Shown in pieces: positions 36,320-46,139 of a stretch of DNA of 64,000 bases (the first letter of the stretch is position 1; each line of letters opens with the position of its first letter). The notes under the pieces were generated by a model that saw only the letters and a program-made list of their open reading frames with translations, was not told the DNA's origin and ran no database searches. Position numbers and translations under genes: made by a program. Source of the DNA: Mastigamoeba balamuthi (lineage: Eukaryota; Evosea; Mastigamoebida; Mastigamoebidae); NCBI GenBank assembly GCA_902651635.1, contig CACRSC010000056.1:25644-89643 (forward strand), given 5' to 3'.

Positions 36320-37190
36320 AATGTAGATGTGTCCTTGGGGACTGGGATTACAGAAACCTTCCCACTGAAGTTACCAAAGCTCTCATTTATCATGCAGCTG
36401 ATGTGCACAAGAAGCTCTGGTACACCCAAGAGCCAAAGCGGTTCATCAAGATGTGCATCTTCCTGACTCTGTTCCGCAATCTCAAGCACATGGGCTTACT
36501 CAAGCTCTTGACTCGTATCAAGAGCTGCCTTGTGCTGAATAAGAAGTAAGTTGTGCAAAACGCCCGTATTCTGCCCTCTCTTTGGGAAGTGGGGAAGGAA
36601 GTAGTTCTGAAGGATCACGTTTCCTGGAAGGAGAGGCCTCCAAGAGGATCCATTTTCTTTAGCCTTTACCCAGGTGCACATTCTGCTGGACTCCTGTGAC
36701 GTTGTCAACGAGGGAAAACACAAGAAGGGGGCCAAGAAGCAATATGACTGGTCCTTCAAGGAGAACGCACCAGCAAATAGATTCTGAGCAATGGTAATGA
36801 ATGGGGCAGTGTGTTACATGTGGGAACCCAGGTCCTCGAAGCTCTATGATGGCCACTGGCTCACGGACCACCATTGGGAGTTCCAAGAGCTGTTCCCTGT
36901 GAACATGGGAATTGCAGACTGCGCCTTCCACTGTGGTGCAGAGGGATGAAGCACCCAGAAATCCATAGCTGTATCCCCAAGCCAACCACGCAGAAAACAG
37001 ACAACAAGCCACGTGAACTTCTGAAAAAGAAGACCAAACTCAATGTGGCAATTGCAGATGCCTACAGCAGGATCGAGAACATCTTCAGCAAATTGAAGAA
37101 GATATAGAAGTCCCTCAACCATGAGTAGGAGGACGACACTATCCAGCAATTTCACCTTGTCGATTTTGCACTTGGGCTTGAGACATATGT
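36320..37190 (+). mobile_element. Relic of a DDE (Harbinger/IS5-like) transposase
   Basis: An exon-like stretch (about 36329-36541) encodes YRNLPTEVTKALIYHA and KRFIKMCIFLTLFRNLKHMG and ends in a strong donor, AAGAAGTAAGTT. Downstream, broken frames encode SKLYDGHWLTDHHWEF and then, in another frame, KTKLNVAIADAYSRIENIFSKLK. The last resembles the end of DDE_Tnp_4-type transposases, where the usual pattern is R..VE..F..LK. Stops at about 36785 and 36947 break it. A dispersed repeat (37188 on) follows directly and may be the element's end. Confidence 0.45.
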
Positions 37191-37745
37191 CTTTGCAGCC
37201 AAACGTACCATTCTACCAGTTTCAATGAAAAAAACTAAGTATGAAAAAAAAGTCGTTTTAAAACGACATTTTGAAATAGGAAAAACAGAGAATGTCGTTT
37301 AAAACGACATAAAATTTAAATAAAAATGATCTGCAGAAAAAACATTGTTTTGTTTACAATTTTGTTAGAATTGCAGTGATTTGTGTGTGGTGAAATGTAT
37401 GAAACTGAATTGAGAACATCATTAAAACATACCATGAAGAGTAATACCTGAAGATTACATACCAGTGTGAGTGCTGAAAGTGTATGAGTGCATACAGACC
37501 GAAAGAGTGTACCTTATTAGGAAGAAATGCAGATGTGTAGTTCTGGTGAAACGTGTCTGGTACTGTGAAAATAAAGGGGTTCTGATGCCTGGTTGACAAA
37601 GATAACGAGTGGTGAGAATGTGTAGTATGTTATATTGATGTCCAGTGTGCATGGACACTGTGCATCTGCTATATCAGCAGATGAATCAATGTCAATGCAT
37701 TGCAGTGCATGTTATGACCAGTTCTATAACCCGATGGCCTGATGG
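37188..37745. repeat. Dispersed repeat, copy 2
   Basis: Counterpart of 19935-20190, with the same landmarks but about 290 bp of extra A/T-rich sequence inserted between the two conserved parts. It contains GTCGTTTTAAAACGAC, a perfect 16-bp palindrome, at about 37252-37267, and TCGTTTAAAACGA near 37294. Confidence 0.6.
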
Positions 37746-38310
37746 GGATAGGCCACATCTGAATTTGCTGACAAGAATGGTCTTGAGCATATAATTGGCT
37801 CGTGAATGGTACATGTTCCTGAAATGTCACACTGAAATTGGATAGCAGGCCTAAAAGCAGAGAACCAAATGTCAGGTGAGTGCATAGACATCGGCCTGAA
37901 CCAGAGGGACCATAGTAGAGCTCATCAAAAGAGGACTGAGTGAACCTCTCTTGATGAATCTGCTGCAATACAGTCATACTCTGGCATGTAAGTGGAGCAG
38001 AAAGCAACTGTAGCCCAGCAGGGTTCTGACACAGGCCCGAATAGAAACCAACAACAACACTGCTCAGATGGCAGCAGTTGTTGTGGTTATAGGGCAGGTT
38101 AGCTCTTCTGAATGAGGCAGGCAACTGAACTTGTGCAAGAGGAGGCCTAGCCACGGAAAAAGATGACAGGAAAGTGGTGGTCTTGGAGGAAGAAGAGGTT
38201 ATTACATAGTGACCACCAAAGTCTCTGCTTTTCTTGTTCATGAATGTGATGATGGTGTCTGTTACAGGAACAGCTGCTGGCATTTCTAACTTTGTTTTTC
38301 TCTTGAACAT
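37669..38310 (-). CDS. Unknown open frame of 213 codons
   Basis: An uninterrupted leftward frame starting MFKRKTKLEMPAAVPVTDTI. It is rich in Ser, Thr, Leu and His, with no signal peptide, membrane segment or motif I recognise. Its 3' end overlaps the dispersed repeat at 37188-37745, so it may belong to the same element family. It may also be chance. Confidence 0.3.
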   Translation of the reverse strand: MFKRKTKLEMPAAVPVTDTIITFMNKKSRDFGGHYVITSSSSKTTTFLSSFSVARPPLAQVQLPASFRRANLPYNHNNCCHLSSVVVGFYSGLCQNPAGLQLLSAPLTCQSMTVLQQIHQERFTQSSFDELYYGPSGSGRCLCTHLTFGSLLLGLLSNFSVTFQEHVPFTSQLYAQDHSCQQIQMWPIPIRPSGYRTGHNMHCNALTLIHLLI

Positions 38311-38516
38311 CCTGACTTTAGATTTTTATAGTACAAGGTGTGCACTCAGATGGGTGACGTCACTTTTCTTTAAAAGTGGAGGAAGCCAAAAACCGAGGCT
38401 GTGTTAATTACATATAAATCGCCCTCAAATACCGACTTTGCAGGGCATCTGTGGGGAGGCTCTTCTCTGCTCCTCGTTGGACGAGAGAGAGCAGGAGCAG
38501 AAGTCATGCTGCATGT

Positions 38517-39053
38517 TCACAACAGCCACACTGGCCATTGTGGCAAGAGCAGAGTTCCATCAAGGACAAGGTCGCAGATGGGCTTTCCACCAATCTGGGA
38601 GTTTGAGGGATGGCAGGCCTCGATCCAGTCAATGTTTAGCTCAACAATGTTCCAGCTCTGAAGTACATCCTTGATTGCCTGAGTCATCACAAGGACAATG
38701 TCGGAAACCCACGCCAATGACTTGAGTCCAAACAACCCACGAATGATGCTCTGGGAGAGGCCAACACGAATTACGCCAAACCCAATCGCAACCAGCTCGG
38801 CCCAGTCAGTGTGAGTATCAAGGCCCTCACTTTCAGGGTAAACATGCATGTTAGGAGCACTCTGAGCCCGGTCCAGTCTGCAGCATTCACACAAACCAGC
38901 CCGCCTGTGCTTCTTCTCAGCAATGCAGGCCAAGAGACCACCTCGGGAGATGCAGAGAAGATGACCACTGTTGGCAAACCTCACCCACTTACTGTACAAG
39001 CAGAACGTCATCCAGGATCGAAGAAACGCAGGGTCCTGGAACAGGACCACCAC
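38517..39053 (-). CDS. Unknown open frame of 178 codons
   Basis: A leftward frame starting MVVLFQDPAFLRSWMTFCLY. It has a Cys cluster (AGLCECCRLDRAQ) and a hydrophobic stretch VAIGFGVIRVGLSQSIIRGL. The codon pattern looks protein-like and an acceptor-like sequence precedes it, so it may be an exon of a larger leftward gene. I do not recognise it. Confidence 0.35.
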   Translation of the reverse strand: MVVLFQDPAFLRSWMTFCLYSKWVRFANSGHLLCISRGGLLACIAEKKHRRAGLCECCRLDRAQSAPNMHVYPESEGLDTHTDWAELVAIGFGVIRVGLSQSIIRGLFGLKSLAWVSDIVLVMTQAIKDVLQSWNIVELNIDWIEACHPSNSQIGGKPICDLVLDGTLLLPQWPVWLL

Positions 39054-39063
39054 CTGCCAGATG

Positions 39064-39640
39064 TGTGAGAAAAGAACAACGAAGTACTGACCTTGAAGGG
39101 TCGATGAGACTGTCTCTGAGACGTCTTTATTGGGTTAAGGAAAGCTGCAGCGTTCGTGGGGCCTGGACGGGTCCTTGTGCAGCCCACGGTCAAGGACCTG
39201 CCTCATGGCGAATGCCTTGCCCTCAAGCTCTGCAGCCACGAGCTTGAGCTTTGCACGCTGTTGGTTGATGCCTGCTGGAACTCGAGCACTGACCCCACAC
39301 TGTGTGCAGGGGCTATGTGGTTGTCCGTGTAGCCATTTAGGAATTGTTAAAAAGGTTTTTTAAAATGCAAATTAGTCTGACTGAGTGCAGTCTAACTTAG
39401 AAATGCATTATTAAGAAGATATGAATATCATGATATTTATAGATTTTTATTGAAAGAGATATACAAATCTTTATATTATAGTGTCTTTTTCGGAAACACA
39501 TAGCAGACAGCCACCTGTGCAAAATTCTGTTCTATCTTTGCTGAAGAGGCTAACAGAGGTGATACAGACAGAGAAGCCCATAAAGACCTTAGCACCAGCA
39601 AAACCATCTCCACTGCCATCACGTCAAGCAATGTAGCGGT
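39064..39640. other. No gene seen
   Basis: Short frames only. The part from about 39340 to 39480 is AT-rich. Confidence 0.4.
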
Positions 39641-39645
39641 GCGTA

Positions 39646-39910
39646 GCGGACCCTGCCGCAGCAGTGCATAGTGCAATGAATGAACTACACAGTATAGCAA
39701 AGGGTCCGCCGCATGCCACTATGCATGGTTTTGCTACATACCACTACACATGATGCCGCTATGCACTGCTACAGTAGCACTGTATAGCGGCACGTAGCGG
39801 CATCATGCGTAGTGGCACATAGCGGAACCATGCATAGCAGCATGGGGCGGACCCTTCGCTATGCCGCATAGTTCATTCATTGCACTATGCACTGCTGCGG
39901 CAGGGTCCGC
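39646..39910. repeat. Foldback (long palindrome) with perfect 42-bp arms
   Basis: Positions 39646-39687 are the exact reverse complement of 39869-39910. The 181 bp between continue as an imperfect palindrome full of TAGCGG/CCGCTA words. The arms start GCGGACCCTGCCGCAGCAGT. Such a hairpin is typical of foldback or MITE-type elements, and its words recur in the arrays at 41855-42255, 42605-42910, 43485-43680 and 48976-49265. Confidence 0.9.
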
Positions 39911-40133
39911 TATGTGCTGCTACATATGAAGGTGCTACGTGCCACTACGCATAAATGTGCTATGCGCCGCTACACAGAAATAAGCTACGTGCCACTACAT
40001 AATTAGGCAGCACTGAAATCAATTGATAACTGCCATCAAAAGGGCAGGCAGGTCATGTTTTTGCTTTCGAGGAAGAGAAGCCCAGCCAGGGCAGCAGAAA
40101 ACATTCAAGTGAGAGGAGTAGAGAGAGGAATCA

Positions 40134-41801
40134 CTGAGGACCAGCAGATGCCTGGAAAGAGGATGACTCAGGACCAGCAGCTGCCTCAGAGGCCTGGGAG
40201 GCACCTGTGCTTCCAAGCATGTTGTTGAGGGCATCAAGTACAGGGTCAGGGTGCTGCGTCCTCCTGGGCCTCTTGGCCTTTGGTGCTCCAGACTTCGTGT
40301 CCTTGAAGCTGGTTCTTCCATGCCTATTGAGCTTATGCATTAGTAAATGATGAAATAAAAGGAAATGCACTTCTCGTTGCTGTGGTAGTTCTGCCAGACA
40401 CTCTGGATGTGCTCACACACCCTCTTCCTTACCAGGGGGTGTGCAGCAAACAGAGTCTGGAACTCCGGTGGCCAGACAGCCTGGATGACATCGTCACAGT
40501 GCTCTCTTATGTCTGACCTGTAGGAAAAGTCAGATGAAATGTGGTAAGAGAGAACAAGAGAGGGAGAAAGAGTTTGTACCTTCACTCGGGATGCTTCATG
40601 AACAGGGGGTGGTAGTTGACCTTAGTCCACTGCTCTATCTGCGAGATAATGGGCCTTGCCATTATCACAGACAGAGCAGCAGTGTAGGGCTCCCTGTCTG
40701 CTGGGAGGTTCTCCTGCTGGGACTTTTCGAGTTAGTATTATACACACATTGTTAGAAATTTTGGAAAACAAAGAGTAGGGAAGAAAACGTACCAGGAATG
40801 CCGAGCATCAGCTTTTCCCTGAGTGTCAGCTCCCTGGACTGCACGCCTGCCTCAACAGCACACGTGAGGGCATTCATTCTGCAAAAATAGTTTGAATTAG
40901 AGCCAAAAACAAGGAAGAATGGGGGAAGGGGTTTCGTATCTCACGATGAGGTCGCTCAGAGTACCAGCAAGCAGCATCTGCATGGCCTTGAACCCAGCCC
41001 TGACCTCTCCAAAGGTGCAGGGCTGATGGGTGTGCTCCTCATTGGGCTCGGCAGTGAAAATGGTGAGGAGGTCACGTGACGTCTTCATGAGGGCCAAGAT
41101 CTGCTGCTTCTCCTGCAGCGCCCTCCTCTGCTCCTCGTCAGACTCCGATGCCCATGAGGTGCCCTTGTAGTCATCCGCTGAGACCTCCTCATCCTTGTCC
41201 TTCTCCTCCTCCCCCTCCCTCTCCTCCTCCTCCTCAGATTGCTCACCGCTACTGACACATGGTGCTGCTGCTGCTGCAGCTTATGCTGACGCAGCAGCAG
41301 CTGCACCTAAAGTAACATTAAGAAAGGGTGTGTGGTGTGAGAATAAAGAAGAGAGGGGAGAATGCTACATATCTGCTTTCCTGAGAGGCAGGAATGTCTA
41401 GGTCTTTGTTCTGCTGGGGTGGAGGAGGTATCACAGTGATTATTGGCCCAGTGCAGCCCTTNTCCTTGTCCTTCTCCTCCTCCCCCTCCCTCTCCTCCTC
41501 CTCCTCAGATTGCTCACCGCTACTGACACATAGTGCTGCTGCTGCTGCAGCTTATGCTGACGCAGCAGCAGCTGCACCTAAAGTAACATTAAGAAAGGGT
41601 GTGTGGTGTGAGAATAAAGAAGAGAGGGGAGAATGCTACATATCTGCTTTCCTGAGAGGCAGGAATGTCTAGGTCTTTGTTCTGCTGGGGTGGAGGAGGT
41701 ATCACAGTGATTATTGGCCCAGTGCAGCCCTTGTTCTTATCCTTGGGCTTGTCCTTGTGCTTCTTGGTGGGGGTTTTGTGTGGCGTGTCCTTGATGTGCA
41801 T
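40134..41801 (-). CDS. Unknown multi-exon nuclear-looking protein
   Basis: Leftward gene starting MHIKDTPHKTPTKKHKDKPK (41801). The visible exons, in order, encode: a basic N-terminus and a proline stretch (PPPPQQNKD); an acidic Glu-rich stretch (SEEEEEREGEEEKDKDEE) with LQEKQQILALMKTSRDLL; MNALTCAVEAGVQSRELTLRE; a segment ending WTKVNYHPLFMKHPE; REHCDDVIQAVWPPEFQTLF; and a final exon with the basic cluster PKAKRPRRTQ. Splices such as the last (GAGAA joined to GCATGG) keep frame. Family unknown; the basic clusters suggest a nuclear location. The 5' part crosses a 270-bp duplication with an ambiguous base, so its exon structure there is unreliable. Confidence 0.5.
41192..41732. repeat. 270-bp near-perfect direct duplication around an ambiguous base
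   Basis: 41192-41461 and 41463-41732 are identical except one base (CATGGTG versus CATAGTG). They are separated only by n at 41462. This is what overlapping contig ends joined across a gap look like; a true tandem duplication is less likely. Confidence 0.95.
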
Positions 41802-41854
41802 CGTTTTAAACCTTCAAAAATGCTGTTAAATGACATCAATAGTGAGGTGAGATG

Positions 41855-42255
41855 CAGATACCCTCTGCTATGCCACGTAGCGAATGGTCCACTACATGCT
41901 GCTATGCAGATACCCTCTGCTACACCATGTAGCGAAATGTGCTCAAGTGCCTTTCGCTATGCCATGTAGCGGAGGTTGTTATGTAGCAGCACGTAGCAGA
42001 CCATCTGCTACACACTGCTATGCAGATACTCTCTGCTACACTGCATAGCGAAACACGCTTGAGCACCTTCCGCTACACTGCATAGTAGAGGTTGCTATGT
42101 AGCAGCACGTAGCAAACCATCTGCTACACACCGCTACACAGATACCCTCCGCTATGCTGCATAGCGAAATGCACTTGAGCGCCTTCTGCTATGCCACATA
42201 GCGAAGGTTGCTATGTAGCGGCACGTAGCAGAAGGTCCGCTACGCACTGTAGCGG
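41855..42255. repeat. Tandem array, 116-117 bp unit, about 3.4 copies
   Basis: Units start at 41906, 42023 and 42139 (CAGATAC(C/T)CTC), preceded by a truncated unit from 41855. Each unit holds several short inverted TAGC/GCTA words, so the array is also palindrome-rich. The units differ at many scattered bases, so the array is not very recent. Confidence 0.85.
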
Positions 42256-42282
42256 AAGTACTTCATGAGAAAAATTATTTCA

Positions 42283-42352
42283 CCACCGGGATTTGAATCA
42301 CCATTCCCAAAGTACAAAGTAAACACTTTGCACTTACACTATCAATCACTAT
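42283..42352 (-). other. tRNA-like (B-box) sequence, possible SINE remnant
   Basis: The reverse strand reads GTGATTCAAATCCCGGTGG, close to a tRNA T-arm/B-box (consensus GGTTCGAATCC), preceded by a plausible anticodon-arm-like ACTTTGTACTTTGGGAAT. I cannot pair a proper acceptor stem, so I do not call a tRNA gene. Confidence 0.3.
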
Positions 42353-42604
42353 CTCTTCTAAACTATGTGTTATACTTCACGGCATGCTCACAGACATTAC
42401 TTAACCACAATCCAATGTAATCAATATTTAACACTCGGAAGCTCATCTATGGTATTATGCAATGCAAAAACCAATTTACATTCCATTTATTCACAACTTT
42501 ATGCTATGCTAAAACCGGATTTATTAGCTAACATTTGATAAAATCTAGTTATGAACTTATCAGTGTATTTGATCAAGACTGTTATTTGTATACATGACTG
42601 GTAT
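42353..42604. other. AT-rich stretch, nothing seen
   Basis: No open frame, RNA or repeat recognised between the tandem array and the next TAGC cluster. Confidence 0.4.
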
Positions 42605-42960
42605 TGCAGAACCTCTGCTATGTACTGCTAAGTGGGTATCTTCTGCTATGCTATAGTAGAAGGCACTGAAGTGCCTGCTACGTGATGTAGCAGACACAAT
42701 GCTGTAGGATGCATTGCAGAAGGTTTGCTATACAGTGCTACACTGATACTCTCTGCTATGTAGCATAGCAGAAGGCACTAGAGCACCTTTCACTGTGTGT
42801 ATGGTGGAGCAGACCATATAGTTAGTGTAGCAGCAGTGTGTAGCAGACCTTCTGCTACGAGTCACTGCAGCAGCAATTCACTTCTGCTACACTATGTAGT
42901 GAAGCAAGCGGAACTGGATCCACTACAGCATGTAAACGTGATCGACATGATATGGAAGTG
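42605..42960. repeat. TAGC-palindrome array
   Basis: Dense GCTAC/GTAGC and GCTATG/CATAGC words in both orientations. It ends with AGCGGAACTGGATCCACTAC and then TGTAAACGTGATCGACATG. The same ending occurs near 49247-49290, and a shorter form near 50955-50985. Confidence 0.75.
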
Positions 42961-43413
42961 AACTGTCTCGATTGGCTTAAGCTTCTTCATCCTCTCTTTC
43001 ATGTTGTGTTTATTTTGCCAAATAATTGTGTCTGATAAATACTCACCTATAGAATTATTTAGTATGTACAAACCTGTGCTGGAGCTGCCCATAACATACT
43101 GGCATTTGTTCTCTGCTGCTTTGGCCCAGATCAACACAGCAGTTCTGTTGGTCACCAACAGAGAAGACCATCTTCCAGATGTTTCATTCCACTTCTCGGA
43201 GCAGTGGCGACCACCCATGTGGCCAGCCCTCTGCAGGTTACACTGCATCAAGTAGTACCTGTCACATGTTCTGCAGCGATATGGTTTGTCCTCTCCGTCC
43301 TTCCTCTCATATACTTGACCTGCAGCTGTGTGTTTCACGTGGCCTTGCTCTCCTGTTCCTGCAACATTGCCTACTCCACTCAATCCCTTCTGCATTGCTG
43401 TCTCAGTGCACAA
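42892..43413 (-). CDS. Unknown 173-codon frame with Cys/His cluster
   Basis: A leftward frame from MCTETAMQKGLSGVG. A zinc-ribbon-like cluster, CRTCDRYYLMQC followed by HMGGRHC, suggests metal binding, perhaps a DNA-binding domain of a mobile element. The C-terminal 20 codons run into the TAGC array, so the true 3' end is doubtful. The family is not recognised. Confidence 0.35.
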   Translation of the reverse strand: MCTETAMQKGLSGVGNVAGTGEQGHVKHTAAGQVYERKDGEDKPYRCRTCDRYYLMQCNLQRAGHMGGRHCSEKWNETSGRWSSLLVTNRTAVLIWAKAAENKCQYVMGSSSTGLYILNNSIGEYLSDTIIWQNKHNMKERMKKLKPIETVHFHIMSITFTCCSGSSSACFTT

Positions 43414-43484
43414 ATGACGTCAAGTGCAAATCAGCCAGCTGGCAAAATCTAGGCTGCTCACCCTCAGGCTTCTGCTACACTTAG

Positions 43485-43677
43485 CTACGCAATTAATTCC
43501 ACTATGCACTGCTACACATACCTTTGCTGCACTGTGTAGCAGATCACCCTCTGCAACGCATCGCTACATTGACATCCACTACACAGTGTAGTGGATGCAC
43601 CCATCACTACATGCTGCTACACCTGTCTTTGCTATGCCATGTAGCGGAGGTACCTTTGCTATGCATCATAGCGGAGC
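43485..43677. repeat. TAGC-palindrome array left of the piggyBac unit
   Basis: Same word family as 42605-42960. It ends directly at the 29-bp inverted repeat that begins at 43678. Confidence 0.75.
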
Positions 43678-43900
43678 ATATTCCTGTGGGAGGGAAAGGG
43701 GCATTTGGGGCATTTTGGCTTTTGGCCAAAATGGCACTTTATTGTTGCAAAAATGACCCAAAACAAATACGGAAAAATGAGAAAACGTACCAAATATGTA
43801 ATGAAATGGAGTGTGCAGAAGTGCATATTTTTGACTCATGCAACAATATCTGGAGAAAGAGGAAAAAGAAACGAGAGAAAATACCAGGGAAAAAGGCACT

Positions 43901-45905
43901 TTATTGTTGTGTGTGAGTGATCCACCAACAATTACGATGAAACCACTGGTTGCACTGAGTGCAAAGGAAGGTAGTCCTGGAACCTCTCTTTTCAGTAGAC
44001 GATTTACAGGCAGCACACTTGCCACTTTTGATGGGCTTTGACCTAAACAGGATGAGAAAAAGGAAAAACGAAAGGGAAAACTCACGATTGAGAAACGAGA
44101 GTATGATTGGCAGGTAGAGAGGTGGTCTCAAGGGCAGCAGAGAAAGGCCGAAACCAGGGGTGCAAGTTTGACACCCATTTAGTGGCCTCTCTCTGGTCCA
44201 TAGAAAGGCCACAGGAGTTGAGGTCCAGGGCAACAGCAGAGAGGAAGTCAGTATAAGAGATGTCCAAGTCATTCATGTTGGCCTTGTATAGAATCCAAGC
44301 ATTGTTGACAGAGTACTGAAGAACAGTCCAGAAGACATGAACTGGCCAGGTGGCAGACTTGTGATGAGTGATGTTGTTGCTGATGATCTGGTTGACAGCA
44401 TCCACACCATGGTAGCCAACACGGTATAAATGAGCCACCCTGGGAAGGAACCTAGGGGCATAGGACACAGGCTTGTCAGAGCAGCAAGGCAATGACTGAT
44501 TGGCCCAGGTGGCAGCCCTTTCAGAGGTAGCTGCAGTGTATACACCACACTGAGCATCAGAACCGAACTCTCCAATGAACAAAGAGAGCTCACGAACAAC
44601 AACAGGATCGGAGAGCACATGAGCTGAGAGAAATGAGATGGCAATGAGGGGCAGAGAAACGAACGGGTACGAGGCAGCTGGAGGTGAGAGGCAGTATAAT
44701 GAGGGGACAAAGCAGCACAGCGAGGACGTTCATAGGGCACAGGCTAAGACAGGGGTTAGAATGAATGAGAAAAAGGGCGAACCTGCAGGGGTGAAGCAAC
44801 ATTGTCAAGGAAGTGAACCACAGAGGTATCACACCAGGCAGTAGCAGTGAAGCCAGGCAGACGGCATAGCCAACGAGACTCGTTGAAAGCAGGCTTCCAG
44901 GAAGAGGGAGAGAGCCACTGAGCCCAGAGATAAGATGGAGAGTCAGAACGGCAAGTCATAATAAAGCCATAGCCCTTAGCATGGAGAACGTTGGCCATTT
45001 TCTCGGAGCCAAACCAGTTGTCAAGGATGACCTTGAAAGGAAGACCGTGAGGGAGGTCGGCCAAGAGCATAAGAACAGTCTCGATTTTTTCGAGACCATC
45101 GGGGCAGCTATCAGCGATGAGGGGACCAGTGTAGAGACGAAAGGAGCAAATGAAGCCAGCAGAATCGACGAGCAAGAAGACCTTGATTCCCGTGGGGTGT
45201 GGTTTGCCAGGGACATACTGCCTGAAACGGCACTGGCCCTTGAAGGGGACAATTCCCTCATCGACAGTGACCCATTCGAAAGGGGACCAAAATTGCTGAC
45301 TGTTTGAGAGGACCTCATTGAAGAGAGGATCAACGAGAGAGGTTGTGAAGGACTTGTTATTTGAGACGTGAAAACACCTGTGAATGTCCTTGAACCTATA
45401 GAGGCGCATAGCCTGAAGGAAATGGGGGTTTGCAGTCCAGCCTCTCCAGTGTTCATCCCAGGAGTGGGTTGGATTGAGACCTAGAAGGACAGGGGGTGAG
45501 GACAGGGGGTGAGGACAAGGGGGCAGGACAGGAGGTGAGGACAGGAGGCCAGAGGGAGTGAAAGAAAGAGAGAGAGCATACATACCATCGAGAAGTATGA
45601 GAGAGAGGTAGCGATACATCTCTAGGAGAGTGACAGGAAACCAGCGGGCCAGGAACTTAGCCCTATTGCAGGATGAAATCCGACAGGGATAAACCACAGA
45701 GGCGAAGTAGTTTGTTTCCTAGGGGAATAATGAGAGGAGAAATGAAAGGAAAGGGAAGAAGGGAAGAGAGTACATTGCAGAGGTGCTGGATGAAGGCAGG
45801 GAAGAGGAGGAGGTCGAAATAGTCACGAGGAGTACCAATGAGGAAGGGCATTGCTCTGGGGCCAGAGGCAGACGAGAGATTCCAGTGAAGGGCAGAGGGG
45901 GGCAT
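43901..45905 (-). CDS. PiggyBac-family transposase
   Basis: DDE transposase of the piggyBac (PGBD/DDE_Tnp_1_7) type. Removing the intron near 45765-45719 gives FIQHLCN joined to ETNYFASVVYPC, the family's ETNxYA hallmark. A second intron (about 45585-45480) contains a G-rich minisatellite. The catalytic core is intact: TVDEGIVPFKGQCRFRQYVPG (first Asp), KVILDNWFGS (second Asp), YHGVDAVNQ (third Asp). A terminal exon encodes a Cys-rich domain (KCAACKSST, FLCTQCNQWFHRNC) like the C-terminal zinc-binding domain of piggyBac. The stop is at 43903-43901. No frame break was noticed, so the gene may be functional. The exact start upstream of 45905 is uncertain. Confidence 0.85.
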
Positions 45906-46139
45906 AGCATAGGTGGACCAGCCATGGGTAGGGCCCTATATAGGAAGTTAGCTGGAAATGGGAGGAATAGGAATACCCCATCACTGGGACTGGAGGGGAA
46001 GAGGGTAGCAGAGGAGAGGAGGAGAATGGAGATAAGGAGAAGAAGTGTGGACAACATTGATGAAGCTGTTGGCAAGACTGCAGAATGTAAGGAAGATATG
46101 ATGGAGATATTTTAAAGGGGCACAGGAGCAGAGATAATA

